Source: an uncultured Fusicatenibacter sp. (GTDB taxonomy: Bacteria; Bacillota; Clostridia; Lachnospirales; Lachnospiraceae). Taken from it: 60,160 nucleotides of DNA. Below the pieces are notes generated by a model. The model saw only the letters and a list, made by a program, of their open reading frames with translations, was not told the DNA's origin and did no database searches. The stretch spans positions 1 through 60,160 of the forward strand of contig CABUPZ010000007.1 in NCBI GenBank assembly GCA_902493585.1. Direction: 5' to 3'. Position 1 is the stretch's first letter. Every line of letters begins with the position of its first letter. The position numbers were made by a program, and so were the translations under genes. This document shows, one piece after another, positions 1 through 10,412 of this stretch.

Positions 1-221
1 TAGCCAAAAACAGCTCCCAGCATTGCCAATGTGCCTTTCAGCAGGATCTCCGGCCGGTCGGACAAAAATCCGCCCGCCGCACCGCTGTTATGAAGTTTTC
101 GGATCCAGATCCTGTCTCCCAGAATCGAGTATTTCTTCCCCATCGGAAGTTTTTCCTCTGCATATTTTTTGATCAGCAAATCCCCGAGAAATGCTCCGAG
201 AAAAATATTCAGGTATCCCAT
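1..221 (-). CDS. LspA-like (signal peptidase II family) protein, 3' end outside window
   Basis: An open minus-strand frame starts at an ATG at 221 and runs off the left edge, so about 73 N-terminal residues are visible. It begins MGYLNIFLGAFLGDLLIKKY and contains a hydrophobic start followed by a segment reading IRKLHNSGAAGGF. The N-x-GAA pattern resembles the conserved asparagine motif of signal peptidase II, and Clostridia commonly carry small divergent members of that family. The catalytic aspartates would lie mostly outside the window, so activity cannot be judged. It lies 27 bases downstream of the zinc-ribbon gene on the same strand and may be co-transcribed with it. The family call is inference from a short segment; a generic small membrane protein is the alternative. 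Confidence 0.5.
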   Translation of the reverse strand, partial: MGYLNIFLGAFLGDLLIKKYAEEKLPMGKKYSILGDRIWIRKLHNSGAAGGFLSDRPEILLKGTLAMLGAVFG

Positions 222-248
222 ACGCTTCCTCTATTCCGGCTGTATGTT

Positions 249-851
249 TTATTCAGCCGTTTTTTCTTCTTCGGTCTGCTCTGAAGCATTTTCATCTGCA
301 GCCACTTCATCCGCTGCCTCTTCTTCGCGTTCCGCTGTAGTCTCTGTATCTGCCTCGGATGTTTCCTGTGTCTCTTTCCATTCCGTTTCCGGTTTTTTCC
401 CTTCCATACCGTCTTCCGGTTCAAACGCATCCTCCGGAACTTCCGTAAACTCTGCGTCCTCCGCCTTTTCTTCCTTCTTCTCCGGAACGGGCGCACCGCA
501 GTACATGCAGAAAGAAGATTCTCTTGATACACTTGCTCCGCAGGACGGACAGATGGTCATGCCTTTTTTCTCAGCCACCTGCTCCTTACATACTGCGATC
601 TCTTTTTCCATATGCAGGATCTCCTGGCAAAGTCCGGCGGTCTGCTCATCAAATGCCTCGCCGTTTCTGTAGCGGCAGTAAATCTTACGGCCAATCTCCA
701 GATAGCTATTCTCGATCCTGCTCTCCAGCTGGCCCTGACGGCTGCGGATCTTCTGGATTTCCACAAACTCATCGGTTTTCTTCCCTACCGTTCCCATCGT
801 CTCACGGAAGGTTTTACTGATATTTTTCAAAAAATCATCGGACATATTCAT
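249..851 (-). CDS. Zinc-ribbon protein with coiled-coil N-terminus and acidic tail
   Basis: The protein is 200 residues from the ATG at 851. An AGGAGG lies 10 bases upstream of that ATG, so I prefer it to the TTG 24 bases further up. Residues about 1-95 are a charged, probably helical or coiled-coil region. A double CxxC zinc ribbon follows (CPSCGASVSRESSFCMYCGA). The last 80 or so residues are rich in Glu, Thr and Ala and look disordered. No signal peptide or membrane helix is seen, so it is probably cytosolic. It directly follows clpX with a gap of about 20 bases and is probably co-transcribed. Zinc-ribbon plus coiled-coil proteins of this sort are common hypothetical proteins in Clostridia; I do not recognise a specific function. 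Confidence 0.85.
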   Translation of the reverse strand: MNMSDDFLKNISKTFRETMGTVGKKTDEFVEIQKIRSRQGQLESRIENSYLEIGRKIYCRYRNGEAFDEQTAGLCQEILHMEKEIAVCKEQVAEKKGMTICPSCGASVSRESSFCMYCGAPVPEKKEEKAEDAEFTEVPEDAFEPEDGMEGKKPETEWKETQETSEADTETTAEREEEAADEVAADENASEQTEEEKTAE

Positions 852-871
852 TTGCTGTTTTCCTCCTGTCT

Positions 872-2326
872 TCAATTTTTTTCGTTTCCGGACCCGATCA
901 GCGGAATCTCCTGGCCGCGAAGAAAAATTTTTGGTCCTCCGGTATGTTCAATATATTCTCTGGTGATCAGCACTTCACCAATGCTGTCATCCTTCGGGAT
1001 TTCATACATAATATCCAACATGAATTCCTCTATGATCGCGCGGAGCGCACGGGCTCCCGTATCTTTCTCCAGCGCTTTTTTGGCGATCGCACGAAGCGCA
1101 TCATCTTCAAATTCCAGATTCACCTCGTCCAGTTCCAGCAGTTTCTTATACTGCTTGAGGATCGCGTTCTTCGGCTCTTTCAGGATCTCCACCAACATGT
1201 CCTCGGTCAGAGGCTGCAGGGTAAACACGATCGGAAGACGTCCAAGGAACTCCGGCACCATTCCGAATACTCTCAGATCCTCCAGCGTCACCTTGGAGAG
1301 AATATCCTTATCCTCATCATACTTGTCTTTTAGATCCGCCTGGAAACCGATGGATGCCTGTTTGTTCAGACGTTCCTTGATAATATCCGGAAGATCCGGA
1401 AATGCCCCGCCGCAGATAAAGAGGATATTCCTGGTATTTACCGTTGTCAGCGGCACCATCGCATTTTTGCTGTTGGCGCCCACCGGAACCTCAATGTCGC
1501 TTCCCTCCAGCAGTTTCAACATTCCCTGCTGTACGGCCTCTCCGCTTACATCTCTTTGATTGGTGTTCTTTTTCTTGGCGATCTTATCAATCTCATCGAT
1601 AAAAATAATTCCGTGTTCTGCCCGTTCCACATCATTGTCGGCCGCAGCCAGAAGCTTGGATACCACGCTCTCGATATCGTCTCCGATATAGCCTGCTTCT
1701 GTCAGGGAGGTCGCGTCGGTGATCGCAAGGGGCACATCCAGAAGACGTGCCAGGGTCTGCACCAGGTAGGTTTTGCCGGAGCCGGTAGGTCCGATCATCA
1801 GCATATTGGATTTCTGGATCTCTACCTCATCGCTGGATGGGGCAAACACTCTTTTATAATGATTGTAGACCGCTACCGCCATAACCTTTTTCGCATGCTC
1901 CTGTCCGATAACGTATTCATCCAGACGGGCTTTTATCACATGGGGCGGCGGGATGTCTTTGATGGAAAATTCCTTCTTTGGGGTCTGTTTCTCTTCTTTT
2001 TTCTTCACCCGCTGCTTTTTCGGAATCTGATTCTGAAGGCTGGACAGATCTACCATGCTTATGTTTGGCATGTTGTTCAGCATGTCGTTATAGTTTATAT
2101 TACCGTTGTTCATCGTATCGAAGCTTTTCTGCATACACTCCGTACAGATGTTGATCCCTCCGGGCAGGCTGATCATTTTTCCTGCTTTGCTCTCGGGACG
2201 CCGGCACATGAAGCAGACTTTTTCGTATTCGTCTTCCTTGACGGAATTCTGCTCAGAGCTGCCGGTGTGTTCGGTCATGTCTGTGCTCTGTTCTGTATCT
2301 CCGTTTTTTTCTCTATCTTCTGCCAT
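872..2326 (-). CDS. clpX: ClpX-type ATP-dependent protease unfoldase subunit
   Basis: AAA+ unfoldase that would feed substrates to ClpP in the cytosol. The start is set at the ATG at 2326, with AAGGA 10 bases upstream, giving 484 residues against about 420 for typical ClpX. An N-terminal zinc-binding domain has Cys at about 38, 41, 61 and 64. Walker A GPTGSGKT is near 179, Walker B IIFIDEIDK near 240, the pore segment GYIGDDIESVV near 212, and the sensor-2 motif GARALR near the end. The IGF loop used to dock on ClpP is present (QASIGFQ, near 326). The extra length comes from an acidic N-terminal tail and a long basic linker after the zinc domain. clpP and tig are not adjacent. It may be a second, divergent ClpX paralogue rather than the housekeeping copy. 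Confidence 0.9.
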   Translation of the reverse strand: MAEDREKNGDTEQSTDMTEHTGSSEQNSVKEDEYEKVCFMCRRPESKAGKMISLPGGINICTECMQKSFDTMNNGNINYNDMLNNMPNISMVDLSSLQNQIPKKQRVKKKEEKQTPKKEFSIKDIPPPHVIKARLDEYVIGQEHAKKVMAVAVYNHYKRVFAPSSDEVEIQKSNMLMIGPTGSGKTYLVQTLARLLDVPLAITDATSLTEAGYIGDDIESVVSKLLAAADNDVERAEHGIIFIDEIDKIAKKKNTNQRDVSGEAVQQGMLKLLEGSDIEVPVGANSKNAMVPLTTVNTRNILFICGGAFPDLPDIIKERLNKQASIGFQADLKDKYDEDKDILSKVTLEDLRVFGMVPEFLGRLPIVFTLQPLTEDMLVEILKEPKNAILKQYKKLLELDEVNLEFEDDALRAIAKKALEKDTGARALRAIIEEFMLDIMYEIPKDDSIGEVLITREYIEHTGGPKIFLRGQEIPLIGSGNEKN

Positions 2327-2357
2327 TGATCTGTGTTCCTTTCTGTTGTATGTCATT

Positions 2358-2386
2358 ATTATAGCCTAATACCTATGCCGGGACAA
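2358..2386 (-). promoter_or_regulatory. Sigma-A promoter of clpX
   Basis: On the minus strand, TATAAT (2358-2363) is preceded by a 17-base spacer and TTGTCC (2381-2386). The -10 is a perfect consensus and the -35 matches 4 of 6. It lies 32 bases upstream of the chosen clpX start codon and overlaps the left edge of the hydrolase remnant. Confidence 0.8.
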
Positions 2387-2388
2387 GT

Positions 2389-2830
2389 GAAGATTTTATA
2401 AAGTGGGGGGACGGACAATCCGACCGGGTAGAAAACTTTTCGCCGGATATGTGGTATGATGAAGCCTTGCAGACGATTGCGCTCACTGAACATTTACAAT
2501 ATGGAAAGGTCAGCCTTATTGGCACGAGCGGCGGCGCATGGGCAGCGGTCAATGCTGTACTGGAACGCCCTGACTTGTTTCATGCTGTCATAGCAGACAG
2601 CTTTGACGGACGTACTCTTAATGAAAATAGTTGACCTTGATACAGATGCATTCTTGAAGTGTGCAAAGGAAAATCCTCCTCTCTTCCATAAACCGTTGGA
2701 AGAATCAAAAGTCCCTATTCTATTCATTGGAAGCAAAGAAGATGAAAGTTGCCGAAACAACATGGAAGAAGAATATAGAGAAATGGCTTCTATGATTCCT
2801 CAATCTGAGATACATCTTTTCCAAAAGTTA
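2389..2830 (+). pseudogene. Alpha/beta hydrolase remnant
   Basis: Two open frames together read as pieces of one alpha/beta hydrolase. The first, from about 2389 to 2630, includes an open stretch upstream of any ATG and carries the nucleophile-elbow motif GTSGGAWAA followed by ERPDLFHAVIADSFDGRTL. The second, from about 2618 to 2830, carries VPILFIGSKEDE, the strand before the acid residue of this fold. Between them the frame changes and roughly 30 codons usually found there seem to be missing. The 5' third is absent, and the 3' end is lost just where the final catalytic His region should follow LFQK. It is the only plus-strand coding trace in this part and is flanked by the clpX promoter and a strong terminator. 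This is a decayed gene, not a functional one. Confidence 0.75.
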
Positions 2831-2850
2831 TATCCTTTCAGAAAGTTAAT

Positions 2851-2891
2851 AAAAAAGTCTATTGCAAAATCGTGTTGCAATAGACTTTTTT
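2851..2891 (-). terminator. Intrinsic terminator after htrA (probably bidirectional)
   Basis: A perfect 17-bp stem (2851-2867 with 2875-2891) closes a 7-base loop. The stem ends in A6/T6, giving a U-tract in both directions. It starts 7 bases beyond the htrA stop codon and also covers the abrupt end of the hydrolase remnant. Confidence 0.92.
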
Positions 2892-2898
2892 CATCTTC

Positions 2899-4590
<1,692 letters not shown>

Positions 4591-4735
4591 CGCTCTTACC
4601 TCTTTTCATCATTCTTCCTGCCGGAATCCCGTTCCGGTCTGTGAATCCTCCGGGAAATCTTCTTTTTCATTCCCTGTTTTATCTTACAAAACATATTTTA
4701 ACGACGAAATGTGTTCATTCTGTGATAAAAGTTTA

Positions 4736-4775
4736 AAAAAAGATTGAAAGCCCGGCAGACTCACCGAAAACCAGG
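4736..4775 (-). terminator. Probable terminator after glmS
   Basis: Immediately after the glmS stop, the minus strand forms a short stem CCTGG/CCGGG with one G-T pair (4771-4775 with 4751-4755), followed a few bases later by a run of seven T. The stem is weak, so termination may be partial. The rest of the 185-base gap to htrA is AT-rich; I see no clear promoter there. Confidence 0.45.
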
Positions 4776-6602
4776 TTATTCCACCGTCACAGATTTTGCC
4801 AGGTTTCTCGGCTTATCCACGTCCAGACCTTTTCCGATGGACACATAATAACCGAACAGCTGCAGCGGAATGATCGCCAGCGAATTGGTGAAATAGTGGT
4901 TGGTCTCCGGAAGATAGATCACGTAATCCGCCACTTTTTCCACTTCAGTATTTCCCGCATTGGTAACCGCCATCACAAACGCGCCTCTGGTCTTAACTTC
5001 CTGCACGTTGCTCAACGTCTTCTTGTACAGCGACGGCTGAGTCAGGACCGCCACAACCAGTCGGCCTTCTTCAATCAGGGAAATGGTTCCATGTTTCAGC
5101 TCGCCCGCCGCATACGCCTCGGAATGGATATAGGAAATTTCCTTCAGTTTCAGAGAGCCTTCCATGGAGATCGCATAGTCAATGCCCCGTCCGATAAAGA
5201 AGACGTGCTCTGCCGCCAGATAACGGTTGGCAAACCGCTGTACATTTTCCTTGTGGCTCAAAAGCAGGGAAATCTGTTCCGGAATCTGCTTTAAGTCCTC
5301 CAGCATACCCTGGAACTCCGCGTCGGTCAATGTGCCGCGTACTTTTCCGAATTTCATCGCCAGCAGGTAGTGGGCGATCAGCTGCGTGCTGTACGCCTTC
5401 GTTGTGGCTACCGCGATCTCCGGACCTGCCCAGGTGTACATCACATTGTCCGCTTCCCGGGCAATGGAGCTTCCAACGACGTTGACGATGCCCAGAGTAC
5501 GAACACCTTTTGCCTTCGCCTCACGAAGCGCCGCGAGAGTATCCGCCGTCTCTCCCGACTGGCTGACAATGATCACCAGTGTGTTGTCCTCAAAGATCGG
5601 GTTCCGGTAACGGAACTCGCTGGCAAGATCCACTTCCACCGGAATCCTTGCCATTCCCTCGTAAACGTACTTGGCAGTCACTCCCGTGTGGTAAGCGGAA
5701 CCGCAGGCAACAATATAAATCTTGCGGATGGAACGGATTTCCTCGTCCGTCATTCCCAGTTCCTCAATGACAATATCATTTTCTTTCAGACGTGGATTCA
5801 GGGTGTCGCTGACAGCGCCCGGCTGTTCATGCATCTCCTTGAGCATGAAGTGTTCGTATCCGCCTTTTTCCGCCGCGTTAATGTCCCAGTCGATGTGGGT
5901 CGGCTGCTTTTCCAGTTCCTCCTCGTCGATGTTATAGAAGGTCAGGGAATCTCTGGTCAGCTTTACAATTTCTTCGTTCTCCATAAAATATACATCACGG
6001 GTATATTTCAGAACCGCCGGAACGTCAGACGCGATAAAATTGCCTTCCTTTCCTGCTCCGACGATCAGCGGGCTGTCTTTCCGCACCGCATAAACTTCAT
6101 TTGGATGATCTTTGAACAGAATTCCAAGGGCATAGGAACCCTCCACCCGGTGCATGATCTTCACGATGGTATCCAGGGGATTTCCGTTGTAATAGTAATC
6201 CAGCATATGGGCAATGACTTCCGTATCCGTTTCCGATACAAACTGGTAGCCGCGGCTTTCCATTTTCTTTTTCAGTTTTACATAGTTTTCAATGATTCCG
6301 TTGTGGACTACAACGATGGACTGGTCTTTATTGAAATGCGGATGGGCGTTGGCATCGGATGGGCTGCCGTGAGTCGCCCAGCGGGTATGTCCGATTCCGG
6401 AAGTTCCCGGCAGGATTGCTCCGTCCTGGGTCAGTTCTTCCAGCACTTTCAGACGGCCTGTCGCCTTTGCCATCCGGATTTTTTCTCCGTCGTATACAGC
6501 GACTCCTGCCGAATCATATCCTCTGTACTCCAGTTTGGACAGTCCGTCCAACAGGATCGGCGCCGCCTGCTGTTCTCCAATATATCCTACAATTCCACAC
6601 AT
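4776..6602 (-). CDS. glmS: Glutamine--fructose-6-phosphate aminotransferase (isomerizing)
   Basis: Makes glucosamine-6-phosphate from fructose-6-phosphate and glutamine, the first step to UDP-GlcNAc. The protein is 608 residues, normal for GlmS. It starts MCGIVGYIG, so Cys2 becomes the N-terminal nucleophile of the class-II glutaminase domain. Two SIS sugar-isomerase domains follow (for example VACGSAYHTG and SQSGETADT near 300-350), and it ends in the usual KSVTVE. AGGAGG lies 8 bases before the start. It is the last gene of the glycan operon that begins at 14.4 kb. Only 45 bases separate it from the upstream glycosyltransferase, which is too little for the glmS ribozyme usual in Firmicutes, so it is presumably controlled with the glycan genes. 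A second copy elsewhere is possible. Confidence 0.97.
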   Translation of the reverse strand: MCGIVGYIGEQQAAPILLDGLSKLEYRGYDSAGVAVYDGEKIRMAKATGRLKVLEELTQDGAILPGTSGIGHTRWATHGSPSDANAHPHFNKDQSIVVVHNGIIENYVKLKKKMESRGYQFVSETDTEVIAHMLDYYYNGNPLDTIVKIMHRVEGSYALGILFKDHPNEVYAVRKDSPLIVGAGKEGNFIASDVPAVLKYTRDVYFMENEEIVKLTRDSLTFYNIDEEELEKQPTHIDWDINAAEKGGYEHFMLKEMHEQPGAVSDTLNPRLKENDIVIEELGMTDEEIRSIRKIYIVACGSAYHTGVTAKYVYEGMARIPVEVDLASEFRYRNPIFEDNTLVIIVSQSGETADTLAALREAKAKGVRTLGIVNVVGSSIAREADNVMYTWAGPEIAVATTKAYSTQLIAHYLLAMKFGKVRGTLTDAEFQGMLEDLKQIPEQISLLLSHKENVQRFANRYLAAEHVFFIGRGIDYAISMEGSLKLKEISYIHSEAYAAGELKHGTISLIEEGRLVVAVLTQPSLYKKTLSNVQEVKTRGAFVMAVTNAGNTEVEKVADYVIYLPETNHYFTNSLAIIPLQLFGYYVSIGKGLDVDKPRNLAKSVTVE

Positions 6603-6647
6603 GTATTCGTTTCCTCCTGAATTCTGTTGAAGTTTTATGTCTATCCG

Positions 6648-7592
6648 TTATCTTTTCCGCCTCTTTTTGGTCGGAAACTTCCACCAGTTTCTGTTCATGG
6701 TACAGTGCCTGATCACTCCGCGCGGAAGGTGTTGGTAGTGCTTTCCCAGAAGATAGCCCAGATATTTGAAGCCGCTCTGGAAAAAAAGCGGTATCAGCAG
6801 CCACGGTCTGTGGATCCTGCACACATAGGCAGCTGTCTGCCTGACCATACGGATTCCCTCTCCCTCGGAAGGATATTTTTCAAAAATCTCCGGATACTGA
6901 GCCTGGGATACCCCCAGATCGAAATTTCGCTTCATCTGGGCAATGCATCCGTAATTGTGAGAATGATAAACCTGTGCATCCGCCGCATAGGCGATGGAAT
7001 ATCCTGCTTCGATCAGTCCCGCCGCATAGATCATATCCTCGTTAAAGATCGTGTGGGTGACAAAGCCTCCCAGTTCTTCATAGAGCTTCCGGTCATACAT
7101 CGCGCAGACATTGGAGCAGAAAAATGTCTTCAGCCCCAGTTTCGGCAGGTCGCCGTAATCTTTGATATCACTCTCCGGCGGATAATTAAACCCTCTGGTA
7201 TACGATTCCAGCGTCGAACACCCGGGCTTCGGAAGCTGTCTGGCATAGGCCGCTTTCACCTGCGGAAGCGAAAACTGCATAACCAGATGTTCCACCAGCA
7301 TTTCGTCCGCCGGAATTGCATCCTGCGTCATAAACAGAAGAAGATCCGCGTCACTGGCGTCCGCCATCGCTGCCCTGGTTCCTCCGTGATCAAACTGTCT
7401 CTGTTCCACATGATCCACATACAAATTCGGGACGATCTGTTCAAAGCGGGAGTCCCACAGGGAAGCATTCGTGTTTACGATCAGAATGTTCCGCACCGGA
7501 TACGTCTGTTTTAAAAGACCAAGCAGAAGTTCTTCGAACTCCTGCCCTGGTCTGTATGTCGGTATTAAAATATCAACAATCGGTTTGTTCAT
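6648..7592 (-). CDS. Family 2 glycosyltransferase, rhamnosyltransferase-like
   Basis: A 314-residue cytoplasmic GT-A enzyme that probably adds one sugar to a lipid-linked intermediate. The N-terminus reads DILIPTYRPG, the nucleotide-binding start of GT2. The segment RQFDHGGTRAAM and the metal-site region FMTQDAIP are typical of proteins annotated as rhamnosyltransferases. There are no clear membrane helices apart from a weakly hydrophobic segment near the basic C-terminus (KKRRKR). The start at 7592 has GGAGA 7 bases upstream. It sits between the LCP gene and glmS in one operon. dTDP-rhamnose as donor is inference, supported by rmlB and rmlC nearby; the acceptor is unknown. Confidence 0.85.
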   Translation of the reverse strand: MNKPIVDILIPTYRPGQEFEELLLGLLKQTYPVRNILIVNTNASLWDSRFEQIVPNLYVDHVEQRQFDHGGTRAAMADASDADLLLFMTQDAIPADEMLVEHLVMQFSLPQVKAAYARQLPKPGCSTLESYTRGFNYPPESDIKDYGDLPKLGLKTFFCSNVCAMYDRKLYEELGGFVTHTIFNEDMIYAAGLIEAGYSIAYAADAQVYHSHNYGCIAQMKRNFDLGVSQAQYPEIFEKYPSEGEGIRMVRQTAAYVCRIHRPWLLIPLFFQSGFKYLGYLLGKHYQHLPRGVIRHCTMNRNWWKFPTKKRRKR

Positions 7593-7620
7593 CAGTATGT
7601 CTCCATTGCTCTGCCTGTTT

Positions 7621-8831
7621 CTATTCCGCTGTCCCCGTTACCTGAGTAGTTGCCTCCGAACCAGGTCCCTGATGCATCACGGATTCAATCTTGGATTCCC
7701 CATAACCGCTTTCCTGGGAAATATAGTAACTGTAATCCTCGATGACGGAAGAAGGGGTGTACCCCACTCCCGGGAAAAGATATTCATGCAGCTCTGTCAC
7801 ATTGTTGTATAGGGTAACAGGAATGACTACATCCTCTCCCAGAGCGTCAGTGACATGTTCCCCATAAACAAGCTCAAACGGATAGGCATAAGAGGTACCC
7901 ATCTTGTATGCCACCGCATTGTAAGCGATCTGAATGATTTCATTGCTGGTCAGGCTTGTGACGATATTATCCGCTGCCGTATCGATGATTGCCGGAATCT
8001 TATCCGGGCTGTTCTTAACTTTTTCCATCATCAGATTGATCACCAGACGCTGGCGGGTCTCTGACTGTCGTCTCCGCCACCTTTTCGGATACGCGCATAG
8101 GAAACTGCCTGAGAACCGGTCAGATGATGCATTTCCCGATATTCATTATCTTCTTCCTCATTGTATTCAATCGGTTCGTATTCCACTCCCTGAGCGGCAG
8201 ATACTTCCTTGTTGTAGTCGTTTGCCCAGACACATTCCGCATTCCGCATCTCGATATCCAGTCCGCCCAGCACGTCAATGACATCTGCCAGCACCTTCCA
8301 GTCCACGGAAACATAATCTTCGATTGCCAGGTCCAGATTGGTGTTCAGCATGGAAAGCATCGCTTCCGGGCCTCCACGGTTGTATGCAGAATTGGCTTTC
8401 GCGAAATCATAACCCTCTCCCGGCGTTTCCATGTTCATCCAGGTGTCACGCATAACGGAAACCATGCGGATTTCCTTGTTGTCATGGTCAAGGCAGACCA
8501 GAATGATCGTATCGCTGTTCTGGCTGTTCTTCAGTCCGTACTCATCGTCCTCGTCATCGATCGCCGCTCCGCGGGCATCCAGCCCTGCCACCGCTATGAT
8601 CTGGCTTCCGGACATCGCCTCAATATTCTGCTGGACTTCACTGTTGACCTGAATTTTGGAGGTATCCAGTTCTTCCGGTCTCATCCGGTCCATGACGTTG
8701 TTCAGCCACATATACCCAAACAGTCCGACTCCCAAAAGCACAAGGACAAAAATCTCAACTCCAAAGAGAATCCGTCTTCTGCGGCGTCTCTTATATTTCC
8801 GGCTCCTTTTGTTTACACTTTTTTTTGACAT
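7621..8831 (-). pseudogene. LytR-CpsA-Psr (LCP) family glycan ligase, frameshifted
   Basis: LCP proteins attach lipid-linked glycans to peptidoglycan outside the membrane. The first frame (8831-8040) has a very basic N-tail, one membrane helix at about 23-45, then VMRDTWM and KANSAYNRGGP, both LCP motifs. It ends in YARIRKGGGDDSQR followed by a frame change and stop. The second frame (up to 8043) resumes as RQRLVINLMMEKVKNSP and runs 140 residues to the normal end. Restoring one base at about 8055-8060 (a CCC run) rejoins both into one protein of about 400 residues. The broken point is the conserved Arg-rich active-site segment, so the product would be inactive unless this is a sequence error. 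The start has AAGGGG 9 bases upstream. It lies in the glycan operon, fitting a role as that glycan's ligase. Confidence 0.85.
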
Positions 8832-8854
8832 GGTTTCATTCCCCTTATTATTCT

Positions 8855-10264
8855 TTAGTAGGCATTTTTATTAATAAAACCTTTGAAAAAGGTCAGGAAC
8901 AGAATCTTGAAGTCCAGTCCCAGTGTCCAGTTCTCAATATAATACAGATCGCAGTCGATCCGCTTCCGGATAGAGGTATCTCCCCGGTATCCATTCACCT
9001 GCGCCCATCCGGTCAAGCCCGGACGCACCTGATGTTTCACCATATACCGGGGAATTTCCTCTCGGAATTTTTCCACAAAGAACGGACGCTCCGGTCTTGG
9101 CCCCACCAGGCTCATATCGCCTTTCAGGATATTGAAAAGCTGTGGAAGCTCATCGATGCTGGTATGCCGCATGAATTTTCCGTATCCGGTCACCCGGGGA
9201 TCATTCTTCACGGTCCAGGCTTTTTTCTCCGTCTCCTCCGGCTGCACTTCCATGGAACGGAATTTATACATCTCAAAAGGCTTGTTGTGCAGTCCCACCC
9301 GTGTCTGCCGGTAAATCAGCGGACCAGGCGATGTGAGTTTGATCGCCACGCAGGAAAAAAGCATCACCGGCGAAAACAGAACAATGGCAACCAGTGCACC
9401 GATAATATCCACTCCCCGCTTGATCGCTGCCAGAAACGTATTGTTCAGAGGCACATACCGGATGTTGATCACCGGAAGCCCCTGCAGATCTTCTGTGTAC
9501 GGCTTCGTCGGAATGATATTATGATAATCCGGCACAAACTGTGTATGGACACCGGATTTCTCACACAACGCAACAATCTGCTCCAGACGGTAATATTCGT
9601 TCAGTCCCAGTGTGATCGCAATCTCGTCCAGCTTATTTTCCGGAAGGATCACCATAAGATTCTCGATCCTTCCCAGCACTTTAATGCCGCGGTATGTCGT
9701 CCCTGCTTTCACATGGTCGTCCAGGATTCCCCGGACCACATATCCCCACTCAGGGTTTGCGATGATCCGGTCAATATATTCCTCCGTTGCACGGCTGTAA
9801 CCCACCATCAGAATCTGTTTCTGGTTCTTTCCGTTCTTCCACATATTGCTGAGGCAGTAGTAGATAATATTTCTGACAATGATCTCCGCCACCAGATTGG
9901 TCACGAAAAATACCCAGAACACTCCACGGGAAAAGTGCATGATCTTCAGCATATAGATCAGCATACTGAGGATCAGCATCCCTATGGTGTTCGCCTTTAT
10001 GATATTGGCAATCTCCAGCCTCCGCCCGACCAGGCGCTTGGAGGTATACAGATTACACGCATAGTACAAAATCAGATAACAGGGGACAATAAAAAGAAGC
10101 GCCATCATATACGTCTGAGGCGGGAGAACTCCCCGCTCCACAGGCGGCATACCCTGCGGCTTCTCGATATACAGATACCATGAAAGCACATAGGATATGA
10201 CGATCACGGCTCCATCAATCAGCACCTGCATCCGGTTAAAATATTTCTGATTATCGTTGATCAA
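8855..10264 (-). CDS. Polyprenyl-phosphate sugar-1-phosphate transferase (WbaP/CpsE type)
   Basis: Starts glycan synthesis by moving a sugar-1-phosphate from a nucleotide sugar to undecaprenyl phosphate. The protein is 469 residues. The N-terminal half has about four to five membrane helices and a Rossmann-like middle (ILMVGYSRATEEYIDRI). The C-terminal 200 residues are the bacterial sugar transferase domain: KRGVDIIGALVAIV, then SPGPLIYRQTRVG, MYKFRSM, IDELPQLFNILKGDMSLVGPRPERP and RPGLTGWAQVNGYRG. The start is a TTG at 10264 with AGGTG 7 bases upstream; no in-frame ATG fits better. The specific sugar (glucose, galactose or an N-acetyl sugar) cannot be told from sequence. A second, less similar initiating transferase lies at 36.3-37.7 kb, which suggests two lipid-linked glycans. 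Confidence 0.92.
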   Translation of the reverse strand: MINDNQKYFNRMQVLIDGAVIVISYVLSWYLYIEKPQGMPPVERGVLPPQTYMMALLFIVPCYLILYYACNLYTSKRLVGRRLEIANIIKANTIGMLILSMLIYMLKIMHFSRGVFWVFFVTNLVAEIIVRNIIYYCLSNMWKNGKNQKQILMVGYSRATEEYIDRIIANPEWGYVVRGILDDHVKAGTTYRGIKVLGRIENLMVILPENKLDEIAITLGLNEYYRLEQIVALCEKSGVHTQFVPDYHNIIPTKPYTEDLQGLPVINIRYVPLNNTFLAAIKRGVDIIGALVAIVLFSPVMLFSCVAIKLTSPGPLIYRQTRVGLHNKPFEMYKFRSMEVQPEETEKKAWTVKNDPRVTGYGKFMRHTSIDELPQLFNILKGDMSLVGPRPERPFFVEKFREEIPRYMVKHQVRPGLTGWAQVNGYRGDTSIRKRIDCDLYYIENWTLGLDFKILFLTFFKGFINKNAY

Positions 10265-10412
10265 ATCATTTCACCTGTCTGTTTCTCTGTTACCGGCCAG
10301 CCACGCTTCTCTGTGCGACCGACAATATTTTTTCTCTTTTCTCAATACTATACAATAACTTTCTCAAAAGAGCAACAAAATTCTTTGGCCATCCGGTAAA
10401 CAGCGACCCTTT

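Noticed and set aside
612..1559. Long open frames on the strand opposite clpX and other genes (also 5370-6620, 8825-10183, 10746-12410, 50001-51602)
   Set aside because: They are antisense shadows of well-supported genes, with no ribosome sites and no recognisable domains.
6603..6647. glmS ribozyme/riboswitch
   Set aside because: The gap is 45 bases and holds only a ribosome site; the ribozyme core needs far more space.
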